Positions 45,604 through 54,524 of a DNA stretch of 64,000 nucleotides are shown piece by piece. Position 1 is the first letter of the stretch; every line of letters starts with the position of its first letter. The notes under the pieces were generated by a model, which was given only the letters and a program-made list of their open reading frames with translations, did not search any database and had not been told where the DNA came from. Position numbers and translations under genes: made by a program. The stretch is from contig NZ_CANLOZ010000002.1 of NCBI RefSeq assembly GCF_947492965.1, positions 682,001-746,000 of the forward strand, given 5' to 3'. Source of the stretch: an uncultured Aquimarina sp. Its GTDB lineage: Bacteria; Bacteroidota; Bacteroidia; Flavobacteriales; Flavobacteriaceae.

Positions 45604-46485
45604 CTAAAACAATAATTGCTTCACCTTAGCTAAAGCAGGATTACGATTATCTTCTTTCCATATTACAGACAACTCAGCTCTTTGAGAAATCCTTGGAATT
45701 TCTAAAAATTTCACTTTCAAATCAAAACCATACTGTAAAGAAGTAGGTACAATAGCCACTCCAAGACCACTTTCTACTAATTTAAAAATAGTTTGCGCAT
45801 GAACAGATTTATGGGATACAATTGGTGTAAAACCTTGATCTTCGCAAATACTCATTATTTTATCATAATAAATAGAACTATAATCTGAAGAAAATAAAAC
45901 AAAATGCTCCTTAGATACTTGAGCCACACTAGTAAAGTTTTCTTGATTCAAAAAATGATTTTTTGGCAGCACCAATGAAAAAGTATCGGTTTGCACCTGC
46001 TTAATACTAACTCCATCTGGAACTCTCGCTAATCTTACAAAACCGACATCCAATTGATCACTTAATATTCCATTTACCTGATCATAATTAGACATTTCTT
46101 CTAAACTAAACTGAATCTTAGGAAATTCTTTATTAACATTTATTAGAAGATTAGGAATAACAGTTTGCATGGCGGAGCCCAAAAACCCAATTCGTATCTC
46201 CCCTTCACTACCCTTATCTATTAAAGCTGTTTGCTTTACAGTAAAATCAATATGATTAAAAATGTAAGATATTTCTTTTTTCAAATACATTCCTGCAGCG
46301 GTCAAACTTACGTTACGTTTATTCCTAATAAAAAGTTCAGCTCCGATAATCTCTTCCATTTGCTTTATTTGTCTGCTTAACCCAGGCTGAGAAATAAACA
46401 GGCGCTCTGCAGCTTTTCGAAAATGTAATTCTTCAGCCACTGCTAAAAAATAAGTAAAATGTCGAAGTTCTAATTGATAACTCAT
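45604..46485 (-). CDS. LysR-family transcriptional regulator, divergent from the hut operon
   Basis: A 293-residue LTTR. The N-terminal winged helix-turn-helix (about 1-62) has AVAEELHFRKAAERLFISQPGLSRQIKQMEE (shown in part), and the C-terminal part is a periplasmic-binding-like effector domain. It is transcribed away from hutH with 58 bp (or 85 bp from the preferred hutH start) between them, and a perfect T-N11-A LTTR box lies in this space. It is therefore the probable regulator of histidine utilisation, a role usually held by HutC in proteobacteria. Confidence 0.9.
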   Translation of the reverse strand: MSYQLELRHFTYFLAVAEELHFRKAAERLFISQPGLSRQIKQMEEIIGAELFIRNKRNVSLTAAGMYLKKEISYIFNHIDFTVKQTALIDKGSEGEIRIGFLGSAMQTVIPNLLINVNKEFPKIQFSLEEMSNYDQVNGILSDQLDVGFVRLARVPDGVSIKQVQTDTFSLVLPKNHFLNQENFTSVAQVSKEHFVLFSSDYSSIYYDKIMSICEDQGFTPIVSHKSVHAQTIFKLVESGLGVAIVPTSLQYGFDLKVKFLEIPRISQRAELSVIWKEDNRNPALAKVKQLLF

Positions 46486-46490
46486 AGTTA

Positions 46491-46505
46491 TTAATTATTG
46501 ATTAA
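46491..46505. promoter_or_regulatory. LysR-type binding site (T-N11-A) for hut control
   Basis: TTAAT-N5-ATTAA is a perfect LTTR box in the LysR-hutH gap, 5 bp from the LysR start codon. A second imperfect dyad GTATTT...AAATAC follows toward hutH and may be the activation half-site. Confidence 0.5.
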
Positions 46506-46570
46506 ATTAGTATTTATAAGTATTAAAAATACATATTATCTTTATGTACACAAATAAAGAATCGTACAAA

Positions 46571-48151
46571 ATGTCTAAAATATCATCACACTTCCACTTT
46601 GGAGAAGACTATTTAACTGCTGGAAAAGCAATAAAAATAGCTAGAAAAGAACTAAAAGGGGTAATTTCTAATGATGCGAGAGAAAAAATAAAAAGGAGCA
46701 GACACATCGTAGAAAACATTGTTGAAACGGGAAAGCCTGTGTATGGGATCAATACAGGATTTGGACCGCTTTGTACTACGATGATTTCTAAAGAAGAAAC
46801 TAAGATATTACAAACCAATATACTACAGAGTCATAGCGTGGGCGTTGGAGATCCAATTGATCAGGAAATTAGCAAACTCATGCTAATCCTGAAATTACAA
46901 TCCTTAGCCAAAGGGTATTCTGGAATTGCAGAAAAAACTTTAGATCGTATTTTATGGCATCTTGATAATGATGCTATTCCGATAGTACCTTCGCAGGGAT
47001 CTGTAGGAGCTTCTGGAGACCTAGCTCCCCTTTCTCATTTATTTTTACCTCTAATTGGTTTAGGAAAAGTAATCTATAAGGGTACAGAAATTAGCACATC
47101 AAAGTTATTTGAGCTTACAGGTTTACAAGCTATCGAATTAGGACCAAAAGAAGGGTTAGCTTTGATTAACGGAACGCAATTTATTGCTGCTCATGCCGTT
47201 AAAGTTATTGAAAAACTACATAATTGTCTTTCTCAAGCGGATATTATCGGAGCAATGATGATAGAAGGATTGCAAGGTTCTGTTAAACCTTTCTATAATG
47301 AATTACACGCTTTAAGACCATTCAAAGGTACCATTCATGTTGCCTCCAGAGTAAAATCTTTATTAAAAGGTTCTGAAATTATGGAAGATCATATTGATTG
47401 TGACCGTGTTCAAGATCCCTATTCTTTGCGATGTATTCCTCAGGTACATGGAGCTTCTCGAAACGCTTGGCTTCATCTTAAAGAATTATTGGAGATAGAA
47501 TTAAATTCTGTAACTGATAATCCCATTATTATCAATGAAGAATTAACTATAAGTGGCGGGAGCTTTCACGGACAACCTTTAGCTATGGCAATAGATTACG
47601 CTTGTATTGCTGCATCCGAAATAGGAAATATCTCAGACAGACGTATATATCTCGCTTTAGAAGGAAATTCTCCTGGCGTTCCAAAGCTATTAATGGAAGA
47701 CACAGGTATTAATTCTGGATATATGATTTTGCAATACACAACAGCGGCTTTAGCAAGTGAAAACAAAGGATTATGTTTCCCTTCTAGCGCAGATAGTATT
47801 CCAACCTCTTTAGGTCAAGAAGATCACGTAAGTATGGGATCTATTGGAGGAAGGAAAGCTATGCGAGTGATTGATAACGTAGAAAAGATACTAGCAATAG
47901 AACTTTTAACCGCTGCACAAGCATTCGAATACCGAAAACCGATGAAATCTGGTCCTATCTTAGATGAAATCCATAAAATGGTGCGTACCAAAGTTTCTTT
48001 TGCAGAAAAAGATCGGGTTTTCTCAGATGATATAGGAAAAGGAATTGATATTATTAGAAACAATAGTCTCATAAACCTAGCAAATGAAGTAACCGAAAAG
48101 AACAACTTATCCTTAGAAACCAAGTTTTCTTCCTTATTTGAAACATATTAA
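46571..48151 (+). CDS. hutH: Histidine ammonia-lyase
   Basis: A cytosolic enzyme of about 526 residues that deaminates histidine to urocanate. The MIO-forming triad Ala-Ser-Gly lies in GSVGASGDLAPLSH (about residues 147-149 from this start). Other landmarks are YGINTGFGPL and QDPYSLRCIPQVHG. An in-frame ATG at 46544 would add nine residues, but a -7-like box TATCTTTA (46537-46544) overlaps it, placing the start of transcription downstream, so I prefer 46571. First gene of hutHIUG. Confidence 0.95.
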   Translation: MSKISSHFHFGEDYLTAGKAIKIARKELKGVISNDAREKIKRSRHIVENIVETGKPVYGINTGFGPLCTTMISKEETKILQTNILQSHSVGVGDPIDQEISKLMLILKLQSLAKGYSGIAEKTLDRILWHLDNDAIPIVPSQGSVGASGDLAPLSHLFLPLIGLGKVIYKGTEISTSKLFELTGLQAIELGPKEGLALINGTQFIAAHAVKVIEKLHNCLSQADIIGAMMIEGLQGSVKPFYNELHALRPFKGTIHVASRVKSLLKGSEIMEDHIDCDRVQDPYSLRCIPQVHGASRNAWLHLKELLEIELNSVTDNPIIINEELTISGGSFHGQPLAMAIDYACIAASEIGNISDRRIYLALEGNSPGVPKLLMEDTGINSGYMILQYTTAALASENKGLCFPSSADSIPTSLGQEDHVSMGSIGGRKAMRVIDNVEKILAIELLTAAQAFEYRKPMKSGPILDEIHKMVRTKVSFAEKDRVFSDDIGKGIDIIRNNSLINLANEVTEKNNLSLETKFSSLFETY

Positions 48152-48153
48152 TT

Positions 48154-49401
48154 ATGGAAAAACATACACTTATTGGGCCTATTTCCCAAGTATTACCGAT
48201 GGATAATATTCCACTAAAAGGTGCTCTAAAAAATGAAGAACTTCGTGTAATTGAAAATGCAGGAATTCTAATAGAAGATGAGTTAATTCATTCCGTTGGC
48301 GATTATCAAGCAATCAAGGAAATTGCACTTAAATTGAATGCCAAGAGCATTGAATTACATACAGATTATATTTGCATGCCTGGTATTATAGATGCGCACA
48401 CGCATATCTGCTTTTCAGGTTCCAGAGCTAATGATTATGCTATGCGAAATTCGGGAAAGACCTATTTAGAAATCGCACGAGCTGGTGGAGGTATCTGGGA
48501 TACGGTCACTAAAACAAGAGCCGCAAGTCAAGAAGAATTATGCCATTCGGTTATAAAAAGAGCAAATTGCTTGCTTAAAAACGGGGTTACTACCGCAGAA
48601 GTTAAAAGCGGATATGGACTTTCCATATCAGAAGAATTGAAAATGCTTAGAGCAATCAATCAAGCGAATTCAAATTCGGAATCCGATCTTATACCAACCT
48701 GTTTGGCAGCACATATGTTACCAAAAGATTATGATGGTGATCATCATACTTACCTCGCCGAAATTGCCGAAAAACTATTTCCAATTCTAAAAACTGAAAA
48801 CCTAAGCAATCGAATTGATGCATTTATAGAACAAAGCGCTTTTTCTAACGAACACATCGAACCTTATTTTCATAAAGCAAAGGAAATGGGATTTGATATC
48901 ACTGTGCATGCAGATCAGTTTACAACCAGCGGTAGTGAAATAGCCATAAAATTTGACGCTATTAGTGCTGATCATTTAGAAGCCAGCACAGAAAAGGAAA
49001 TAGAAAAATTAGCAACAAGCAATACTATTGCAGTGGCATTACCAGGAGCATCCATAGGTTTAGGGTGTGACTTTACTCCTGCCAGAAAAATTTTGGATCA
49101 AGGAGGCGCTTTAGCAATAGCGAGTGATTGGAACCCTGGCTCTGCACCTATGGGTGATTTACTAACACAAGCTTGCATTCTAGGAACCTTTCAAAAACTT
49201 AGCAATGCAGAAGTTTTAGCCGGCATAACTTGCAGAGCTGCTGCAGCATTAAAACTAAATGATCGAGGTAGTTTAGCACCAAAAATGCTTGCAGATTTTT
49301 GTCTATTTCCGTCTCATCATTATAACGAAATATTATATCATCAAGGCAAACTCACTCCTTCACAAGTATGGAAAAGAGGTGAAACTGTGTATTCTAAATA
49401 A
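48154..49401 (+). CDS. hutI: Imidazolonepropionase
   Basis: A 415-residue amidohydrolase that opens imidazolone propionate to N-formimino-glutamate. The metal site is visible as DAHTHICF (HxH), with HADQFT and the ASDWNPGSAP segment. It begins 2 bp after the hutH stop, so coupling is likely. Length and motifs fit HutI. Confidence 0.96.
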   Translation: MEKHTLIGPISQVLPMDNIPLKGALKNEELRVIENAGILIEDELIHSVGDYQAIKEIALKLNAKSIELHTDYICMPGIIDAHTHICFSGSRANDYAMRNSGKTYLEIARAGGGIWDTVTKTRAASQEELCHSVIKRANCLLKNGVTTAEVKSGYGLSISEELKMLRAINQANSNSESDLIPTCLAAHMLPKDYDGDHHTYLAEIAEKLFPILKTENLSNRIDAFIEQSAFSNEHIEPYFHKAKEMGFDITVHADQFTTSGSEIAIKFDAISADHLEASTEKEIEKLATSNTIAVALPGASIGLGCDFTPARKILDQGGALAIASDWNPGSAPMGDLLTQACILGTFQKLSNAEVLAGITCRAAAALKLNDRGSLAPKMLADFCLFPSHHYNEILYHQGKLTPSQVWKRGETVYSK

Positions 49402-49451
49402 CCAATCGATCAAAAAATCTAGTAATTAAAAGTCAATTACAATTCATTATC

Positions 49452-51455
49452 ATGACTGCATTCAAAGAGCAAATAAAAACAGGTATCCCACAAACTCTTC
49501 CTAAAAAAAAGGAATTTAACACAACCATAAGCAGAGCTCCAAAAAGGAAACAAATATTATCAATTGATGAAAAGAAACTAGCACTTAAAAATGCTCTGAG
49601 ATACTTTCCTTCAAAATGGCACGAAGAATTAGCTCCAGAGTTTCTTGAAGAACTAAATGAATATGGCAGGATTTATATGTACAGATTTATGCCCGATTAT
49701 GATATGTACGCCAGACCTATACATGAATATCCTGCAAAAAGTTTACAAGCCGCTGGAATTATGCTCATGATACAAAATAATTTAGATCCTGCAGTTGCTC
49801 AACATCCTTATGAACTTATTACCTACGGAGGTAATGGCGCAGTATTTCAAAACTGGGCACAGTATTTACTAACAATGCATTATCTAGCAACAATGACTGA
49901 TGAACAAACACTGCACATGTATTCTGGTCATCCAATGGGATTATTTCCTTCTTCTAAAGACGCTCCAAGAGTTGTAGTTACAAATGGAATGATGATTCCA
50001 AATTACTCAAAACCAGATGATTGGGAAAAATTCAATGCTCTTGGAGTTACTCAATACGGACAAATGACTGCTGGAAGTTATATGTATATTGGTCCTCAAG
50101 GAATTGTGCACGGTACTACAATCACAGTAATGAATGCTTTTAGAAAAACTCTCAAACCAGGAGAAACTTCTGAAGGAAAAATTTTCTTAACTGCTGGATT
50201 AGGTGGAATGAGCGGAGCACAACCAAAAGCTGGTAATATCGCTAAATGTATCACCGTATGTGCAGAAGTAAATCCTGCCGCTGCACAAAAAAGATATGAG
50301 CAAGGTTGGGTAGACGAAATTATAGACAATTTAGATCAATTAGTAAATCGTGTTAAAGAAGCAATTTCTAATACTGAAGTTGTTTCTATAGCCTATAAAG
50401 GAAATGTGGTTGATATATGGGAACAATTTTATGAGGAAAATATTTATGTCCACTTAGGATCCGATCAGACATCATTGCATAATCCATGGTCTGGAGGATA
50501 TTATCCTGTAGATATGAGCTATGAACAATCTAATGAAATGATTGCCAACAATCCTGATGGTTTCAAGGTAAAAGTTCAGGAATCTCTAAAAAGACATGCT
50601 TTAGCAATAAATAAGCATACAGCCAAGGGAACTTATTTCTTTGATTATGGAAATGCATTTTTATTAGAAGCATCAAGAGCTGGTGCGGATGTAATGAGTA
50701 CTAACGGAGTGGATTTTAAATACCCTTCATACGTCCAAGATATTTTGGGTCCTATGTGTTTTGACTATGGATTTGGACCCTTTAGATGGGTTTGTACATC
50801 TGGTAAGTCAGAGGATCTGGACAAAACGGATCAAATAGCCATTGCCATAATGCAAAAAATAAAAGCAGAAGCACCAGAAGAAATCCAACAACAAATGCAA
50901 GACAACATTACATGGATTGAGGAAGCAAAACAAAATAAGCTTGTTGTAGGCTCTCAAGCAAGAATTTTATACGCTGATGCAGAAGGAAGAATAAAAATCG
51001 CTGAGGCGTTTAATAAAGCTATTAAATCAGGTGATATATCTGCTCCTATTGTTTTAGGAAGAGATCATCATGACGTTAGCGGTACAGATTCTCCATATAG
51101 AGAAACGAGCAATATTTATGATGGTAGTAAATTTACCGCTGATATGGCTATCCATAATGTCATTGGTGATAGTTTTAGAGGTGCCACTTGGATATCCATT
51201 CATAATGGAGGTGGTGTTGGTTGGGGCGAAGTAATCAATGGTGGATTTGGACTTTTACTCGATGGATCTAATGAAGCTTCAATCAAATTAAAAAACATGC
51301 TCTTTTATGACGTGAATAATGGTATATCCAGAAGAAGTTGGGCAAGAAATGAAGAGGCCATTTTTGCCATAAAAAGAGAAATGAAACGTACACCAACACT
51401 TAAAGTAACGATTCCTAATAAATTAAATACTAATATTTTAGATAAAATATTTTAA
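49452..51455 (+). CDS. hutU: Urocanate hydratase
   Basis: A 667-residue NAD-dependent hydratase that converts urocanate to imidazolone propionate. It is the long form typical of Bacteroidota, with about 100 extra residues. Motifs include YGGNGAVFQNWAQY, YSGHPMGLFPS, TAGLGGMSGAQPKAG and GLLLDGSNEA near the end. It follows hutI by 50 bp. Confidence 0.95.
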   Translation: MTAFKEQIKTGIPQTLPKKKEFNTTISRAPKRKQILSIDEKKLALKNALRYFPSKWHEELAPEFLEELNEYGRIYMYRFMPDYDMYARPIHEYPAKSLQAAGIMLMIQNNLDPAVAQHPYELITYGGNGAVFQNWAQYLLTMHYLATMTDEQTLHMYSGHPMGLFPSSKDAPRVVVTNGMMIPNYSKPDDWEKFNALGVTQYGQMTAGSYMYIGPQGIVHGTTITVMNAFRKTLKPGETSEGKIFLTAGLGGMSGAQPKAGNIAKCITVCAEVNPAAAQKRYEQGWVDEIIDNLDQLVNRVKEAISNTEVVSIAYKGNVVDIWEQFYEENIYVHLGSDQTSLHNPWSGGYYPVDMSYEQSNEMIANNPDGFKVKVQESLKRHALAINKHTAKGTYFFDYGNAFLLEASRAGADVMSTNGVDFKYPSYVQDILGPMCFDYGFGPFRWVCTSGKSEDLDKTDQIAIAIMQKIKAEAPEEIQQQMQDNITWIEEAKQNKLVVGSQARILYADAEGRIKIAEAFNKAIKSGDISAPIVLGRDHHDVSGTDSPYRETSNIYDGSKFTADMAIHNVIGDSFRGATWISIHNGGGVGWGEVINGGFGLLLDGSNEASIKLKNMLFYDVNNGISRRSWARNEEAIFAIKREMKRTPTLKVTIPNKLNTNILDKIF

Positions 51456-51506
51456 AGCTTACATTCAAAATAATTATAATCAAATAGATCTAATAAATTT
51501 ATAAAC

Positions 51507-52460
51507 ATGACTAGTTACGAAAAGACCTCTGATGATATATGGAAAGGAAGAACATCTGACAAGGAACTATACCTGCATGAAAAGGTGCAATGCATCGATC
51601 TTGAAAAAGAGGAATTAACTAGAAATCAAAATATTGGATTCTCCATATTAGGATATGAATGTGAAGAAGGAGTTAAAAGAAACCAAGGTCGTATAGGTAC
51701 AGTAGCTGCTCCTGATATTATTAGAAAAATGATGGGGTCTTTATCAAATCACTTCAAGAATGATGTGGATATCATTGATATTGGCAATGTAAACTGTGTT
51801 GATGATGATTTAGAAAAAACTCAAAGTTTTACTTCAAATAAAATAAAACAATCACTTGAAAAAGAGTATTTTAATATAGTTTTAGGAGGTGGTCATGATT
51901 TAGGATATGCGCATTATAATGGTCTTAAAAAACATCTCCCAAAAGCCACTATCGGAATCATCAATTTGGATGCTCATTTTGATTTAAGAGTCCCTAACAA
52001 AAAAGGAAATTCCGGTACTCCATTCTACCAAATAGCAAATGAGAACGATCATTTCAAATACTTATGCTTAGGCATTCAGGAAGAAGCAAACAATAGGATT
52101 TTATTTGAAACCGCTCGTGAATTAGGTGTAAACTTCATCAAAAACACAGAATTTACTATGAGCCATATAGATCATATAGACAAAACCCTCACCAATTTCA
52201 TTAATACTGTTGATTATGTGTACCTCTCTATAGATTTAGATGGCTTTTCTTCTGCATATGCTCCTGGTGTGAGTGCTCCTTCTCCATTTGGATTCTCTCC
52301 TTCTATAGCATTACACACTATCGAAAAGATTTGTAATTCTAAAAAACTTATTAGCGCTGACATTGTAGAACTTAATCCAGCTTATGATGTTGATAATTGT
52401 ACCGCTAGATTAGCAGCAAGGTTAATTTATTATATCATGAAGTATATTTCTACTTTATAA
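51507..52460 (+). CDS. hutG: Formimidoylglutamase (arginase/agmatinase family)
   Basis: A 317-residue manganese hydrolase that releases formamide from formiminoglutamate, giving glutamate. The dinuclear Mn motifs are GGGHDLGYAHYNG, NLDAHFDLR and SIDLDGFSS. It completes the hut pathway and follows hutU by 51 bp. The formimidoylglutamase role is inferred from hut context; sequence alone would only say ureohydrolase family. Confidence 0.93.
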   Translation: MTSYEKTSDDIWKGRTSDKELYLHEKVQCIDLEKEELTRNQNIGFSILGYECEEGVKRNQGRIGTVAAPDIIRKMMGSLSNHFKNDVDIIDIGNVNCVDDDLEKTQSFTSNKIKQSLEKEYFNIVLGGGHDLGYAHYNGLKKHLPKATIGIINLDAHFDLRVPNKKGNSGTPFYQIANENDHFKYLCLGIQEEANNRILFETARELGVNFIKNTEFTMSHIDHIDKTLTNFINTVDYVYLSIDLDGFSSAYAPGVSAPSPFGFSPSIALHTIEKICNSKKLISADIVELNPAYDVDNCTARLAARLIYYIMKYISTL

Positions 52461-52515
52461 CATGATTCGCAATTCCTTTTCTTTATCTTTACTATTAAGA
52501 ATCGGAATTACTTAA

Positions 52516-53151
52516 ATGGAATTAACAGCTAAAACACTTATTTATATTCATGCTTTCTTTGGTAGTATTGGATTATTATCTGGATTTATAAGTTTAGTTG
52601 GAAAAAAAGGAAGATTTTACCATAAGAAAGGTGGTGTAGTTTTTTCTATAAGTATGCTTATAAGTTCATTGATTGCTATACCAATCACATTGCTACCAAA
52701 TCATAAAAACTTATTATTACACCTACTTTCTATTTTTACTATCTATTTGGTTGTTTCTGGAAATCGTGTACTTAAGTTTAAAAGAAATCATACCCTAGGT
52801 AATACGGACATTATTATTACTTCAGTAATGGGTATTGTTTTTCTGGGAATGATTGCTGTGGGAGTGTATTATCTAATAAATGCGATACCTAAGAGCGCTT
52901 TATTTTTCTTTTTTGGAGGATTTGGCATTATGGCCACTATAAGAGACATAAAACTCTACAAAACCTTTAAAACAAATCCTACAGCTTATTTATCCAATCA
53001 TCTTGGTAAAATGTCTGGAGCTTTTGGAGCAGCCGTAACAGCATTCCTTCTTGCCGCCTTAGACTCAAGCACTCTGTGGGTTTGGATAACCCCATCTGTA
53101 ATTACTTTACTTTTTGTTACCTTTTGGAGAAGAAAAATCTCAAAGACCTAA
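52516..53151 (+). CDS. DUF2306-like integral membrane protein
   Basis: A 211-residue membrane protein with about six helices, N-terminal LIYIHAFFGSIGLLSGFISL and basic loop KKGRFYHKKGG, and a cytosolic-like loop IRDIKLYKTFKTNP. The HxxFG pattern and layout resemble DUF2306. Function unknown. It is on the same strand as hutG with a 55-bp gap but has no known link to histidine. Confidence 0.7.
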   Translation: MELTAKTLIYIHAFFGSIGLLSGFISLVGKKGRFYHKKGGVVFSISMLISSLIAIPITLLPNHKNLLLHLLSIFTIYLVVSGNRVLKFKRNHTLGNTDIIITSVMGIVFLGMIAVGVYYLINAIPKSALFFFFGGFGIMATIRDIKLYKTFKTNPTAYLSNHLGKMSGAFGAAVTAFLLAALDSSTLWVWITPSVITLLFVTFWRRKISKT

Positions 53152-53202
53152 TGTTGTAACAACATTTCTAGTAAATCGTCTGATTACTAAATCTTTTCCT
53201 GT

Positions 53203-53721
53203 ATGGCTTTTCAAAATATTATCGAACGTACGTTGCGTTATTTCGTAGCATTTTTCATTTTCGTATATGGAGCTGCAAAACCTTTACAATTTCAAAACAA
53301 CAATGGATTTCCAGATAAACTTGTAAGTGAACTTACAGGAATGGAACTTATGTGGTCTTTTTTTGGATACACTCAAACACTACCTATAATTATTGGATTA
53401 TTACAAGTAACAGGAGCTATATTTCTATTATTTCATAGAACAAAAATCATTGGTATTTTACTACTAATTCCAATTATGACTAATATCGTATTATTTGATA
53501 TTTTTTACGAAGTAAAGACCGGTGCTACGGTTAATGCAATTGTATTTCTTGTAATTCTTTTCGTCCTTTTAATTTTTGAAAAGAATAGGATTTCCAAAGT
53601 AATACAGATAATTAGTTCCAAAAAAGAAAAGGATCCAAAGCGAATCCCTCTATTTATGATTAGTGCAGTATTTGCTGCTACCTTATTTTTTGTGTATACG
53701 TATCTTCAAAACACCATATAA
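53203..53721 (+). CDS. DoxX-like small membrane protein
   Basis: A 172-residue protein with four membrane helices. The first helix (LRYFVAFFIFVYGAAKPLQF), the loop ELTGMELMWSFFGYTQ and the second helix with GLLQVTGAIFLLFHRTK resemble DoxX/DUF4870-like families. It is probably cotranscribed with the preceding membrane protein (51-bp gap). Role unknown. Confidence 0.7.
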   Translation: MAFQNIIERTLRYFVAFFIFVYGAAKPLQFQNNNGFPDKLVSELTGMELMWSFFGYTQTLPIIIGLLQVTGAIFLLFHRTKIIGILLLIPIMTNIVLFDIFYEVKTGATVNAIVFLVILFVLLIFEKNRISKVIQIISSKKEKDPKRIPLFMISAVFAATLFFVYTYLQNTI

Positions 53722-53737
53722 ATTGCTGCTATAAAAC

Positions 53738-54214
53738 CTAAAAAGCTCTTCTTGGTAAATCTCTGTAGGTAACCGTTAAACCCTGATATTGTCCTTGCCA
53801 AGCATTATCATCACCTACCCAGCCGAAATGACTTCGAGGACCATTTACAAACTCATCCACATCGTTAATTTGGGTTCTTCCGCCTTGTACTCCAAAACAT
53901 CCTGTATTATTAGCTCCTACCCAAGAAGTAGGTGTTATTGCCAACATGGTGTGTTGTAAAACTCCACCATGATCCCAAAACCCAATTACAGAGTTTTCAC
54001 GAACTTGAACTTCTCCACCAACTCTAGCTGGCAAACCCATATCAGGAAAAAAGAATCGTTCTGCTTCTACAGAAGAGATATTCTGTAACGGATCTGGATA
54101 ATCTCCTGTAAAATTTCCATTAGCTATTAGCCATCTGTAGACGAAAGTATGGCATATTTCAGAATCAGGACTCATTCCTAACTCTGGAACATATGTGCCT
54201 AAAAAAATCCCCAT
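53738..54214 (-). CDS. Putative papain-fold (NlpC/P60 or CHAP-like) protein
   Basis: A 158-residue protein with no evident signal peptide. Cys21 in EICHTFVYRW and His88 in SVIGFWDHGGVLQHTMLAI match the Cys-then-Gly-then-His spacing of NlpC/P60 and CHAP hydrolases, in which G-[DN]-[VI]-[IV]-x-F ... H-[TV]-x-[IL]. The third catalytic residue is not clear. It is rich in Gly and Trp near the end (HFGWVGDDNAWQGQYQG). It may be a cell-wall hydrolase, deamidase or cysteine peptidase, or a secreted effector. The fold call is inferred from motif spacing only. Confidence 0.6.
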   Translation of the reverse strand: MGIFLGTYVPELGMSPDSEICHTFVYRWLIANGNFTGDYPDPLQNISSVEAERFFFPDMGLPARVGGEVQVRENSVIGFWDHGGVLQHTMLAITPTSWVGANNTGCFGVQGGRTQINDVDEFVNGPRSHFGWVGDDNAWQGQYQGLTVTYRDLPRRAF

Positions 54215-54524
54215 TGTTGTTTATTTAAAAGGTTCTAAAAGTTTTTATGGTTGAAATAAATATGAAAATAACATATTTAAATTCACCTTTAAAAATACAA
54301 AAAAACTCCAAATTTTGTAAAACAGCAGGTAATTAAAAAAGGGAGAAAAATCATATCTCTAAAAACTTAAATATTAAGAGGACGTATATATAAATACTTT
54401 TGTATCTTAGAACAATACATTAATTCTCTTAACGATATACACATCGATCATCTTGAAGATTTTTTAAAAACGGCACTAAAAATTTCTTTCTTTCAATGAA
54501 AGTTAGGATGATTAATTATGTTCT
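54215..54524. other. Intergenic region upstream of the sensor kinase
   Basis: About 310 bp without a supported gene. It contains a TACTTTTG -7-type box at 54395-54402 for the kinase gene (no TTG at the right distance) and otherwise only A/T-rich sequence. Confidence 0.5.

Noticed and set aside
46544..46570. Upstream ATG for hutH
   Set aside because: A -7-like box overlaps it, so the mRNA probably starts downstream; kept as an alternative.
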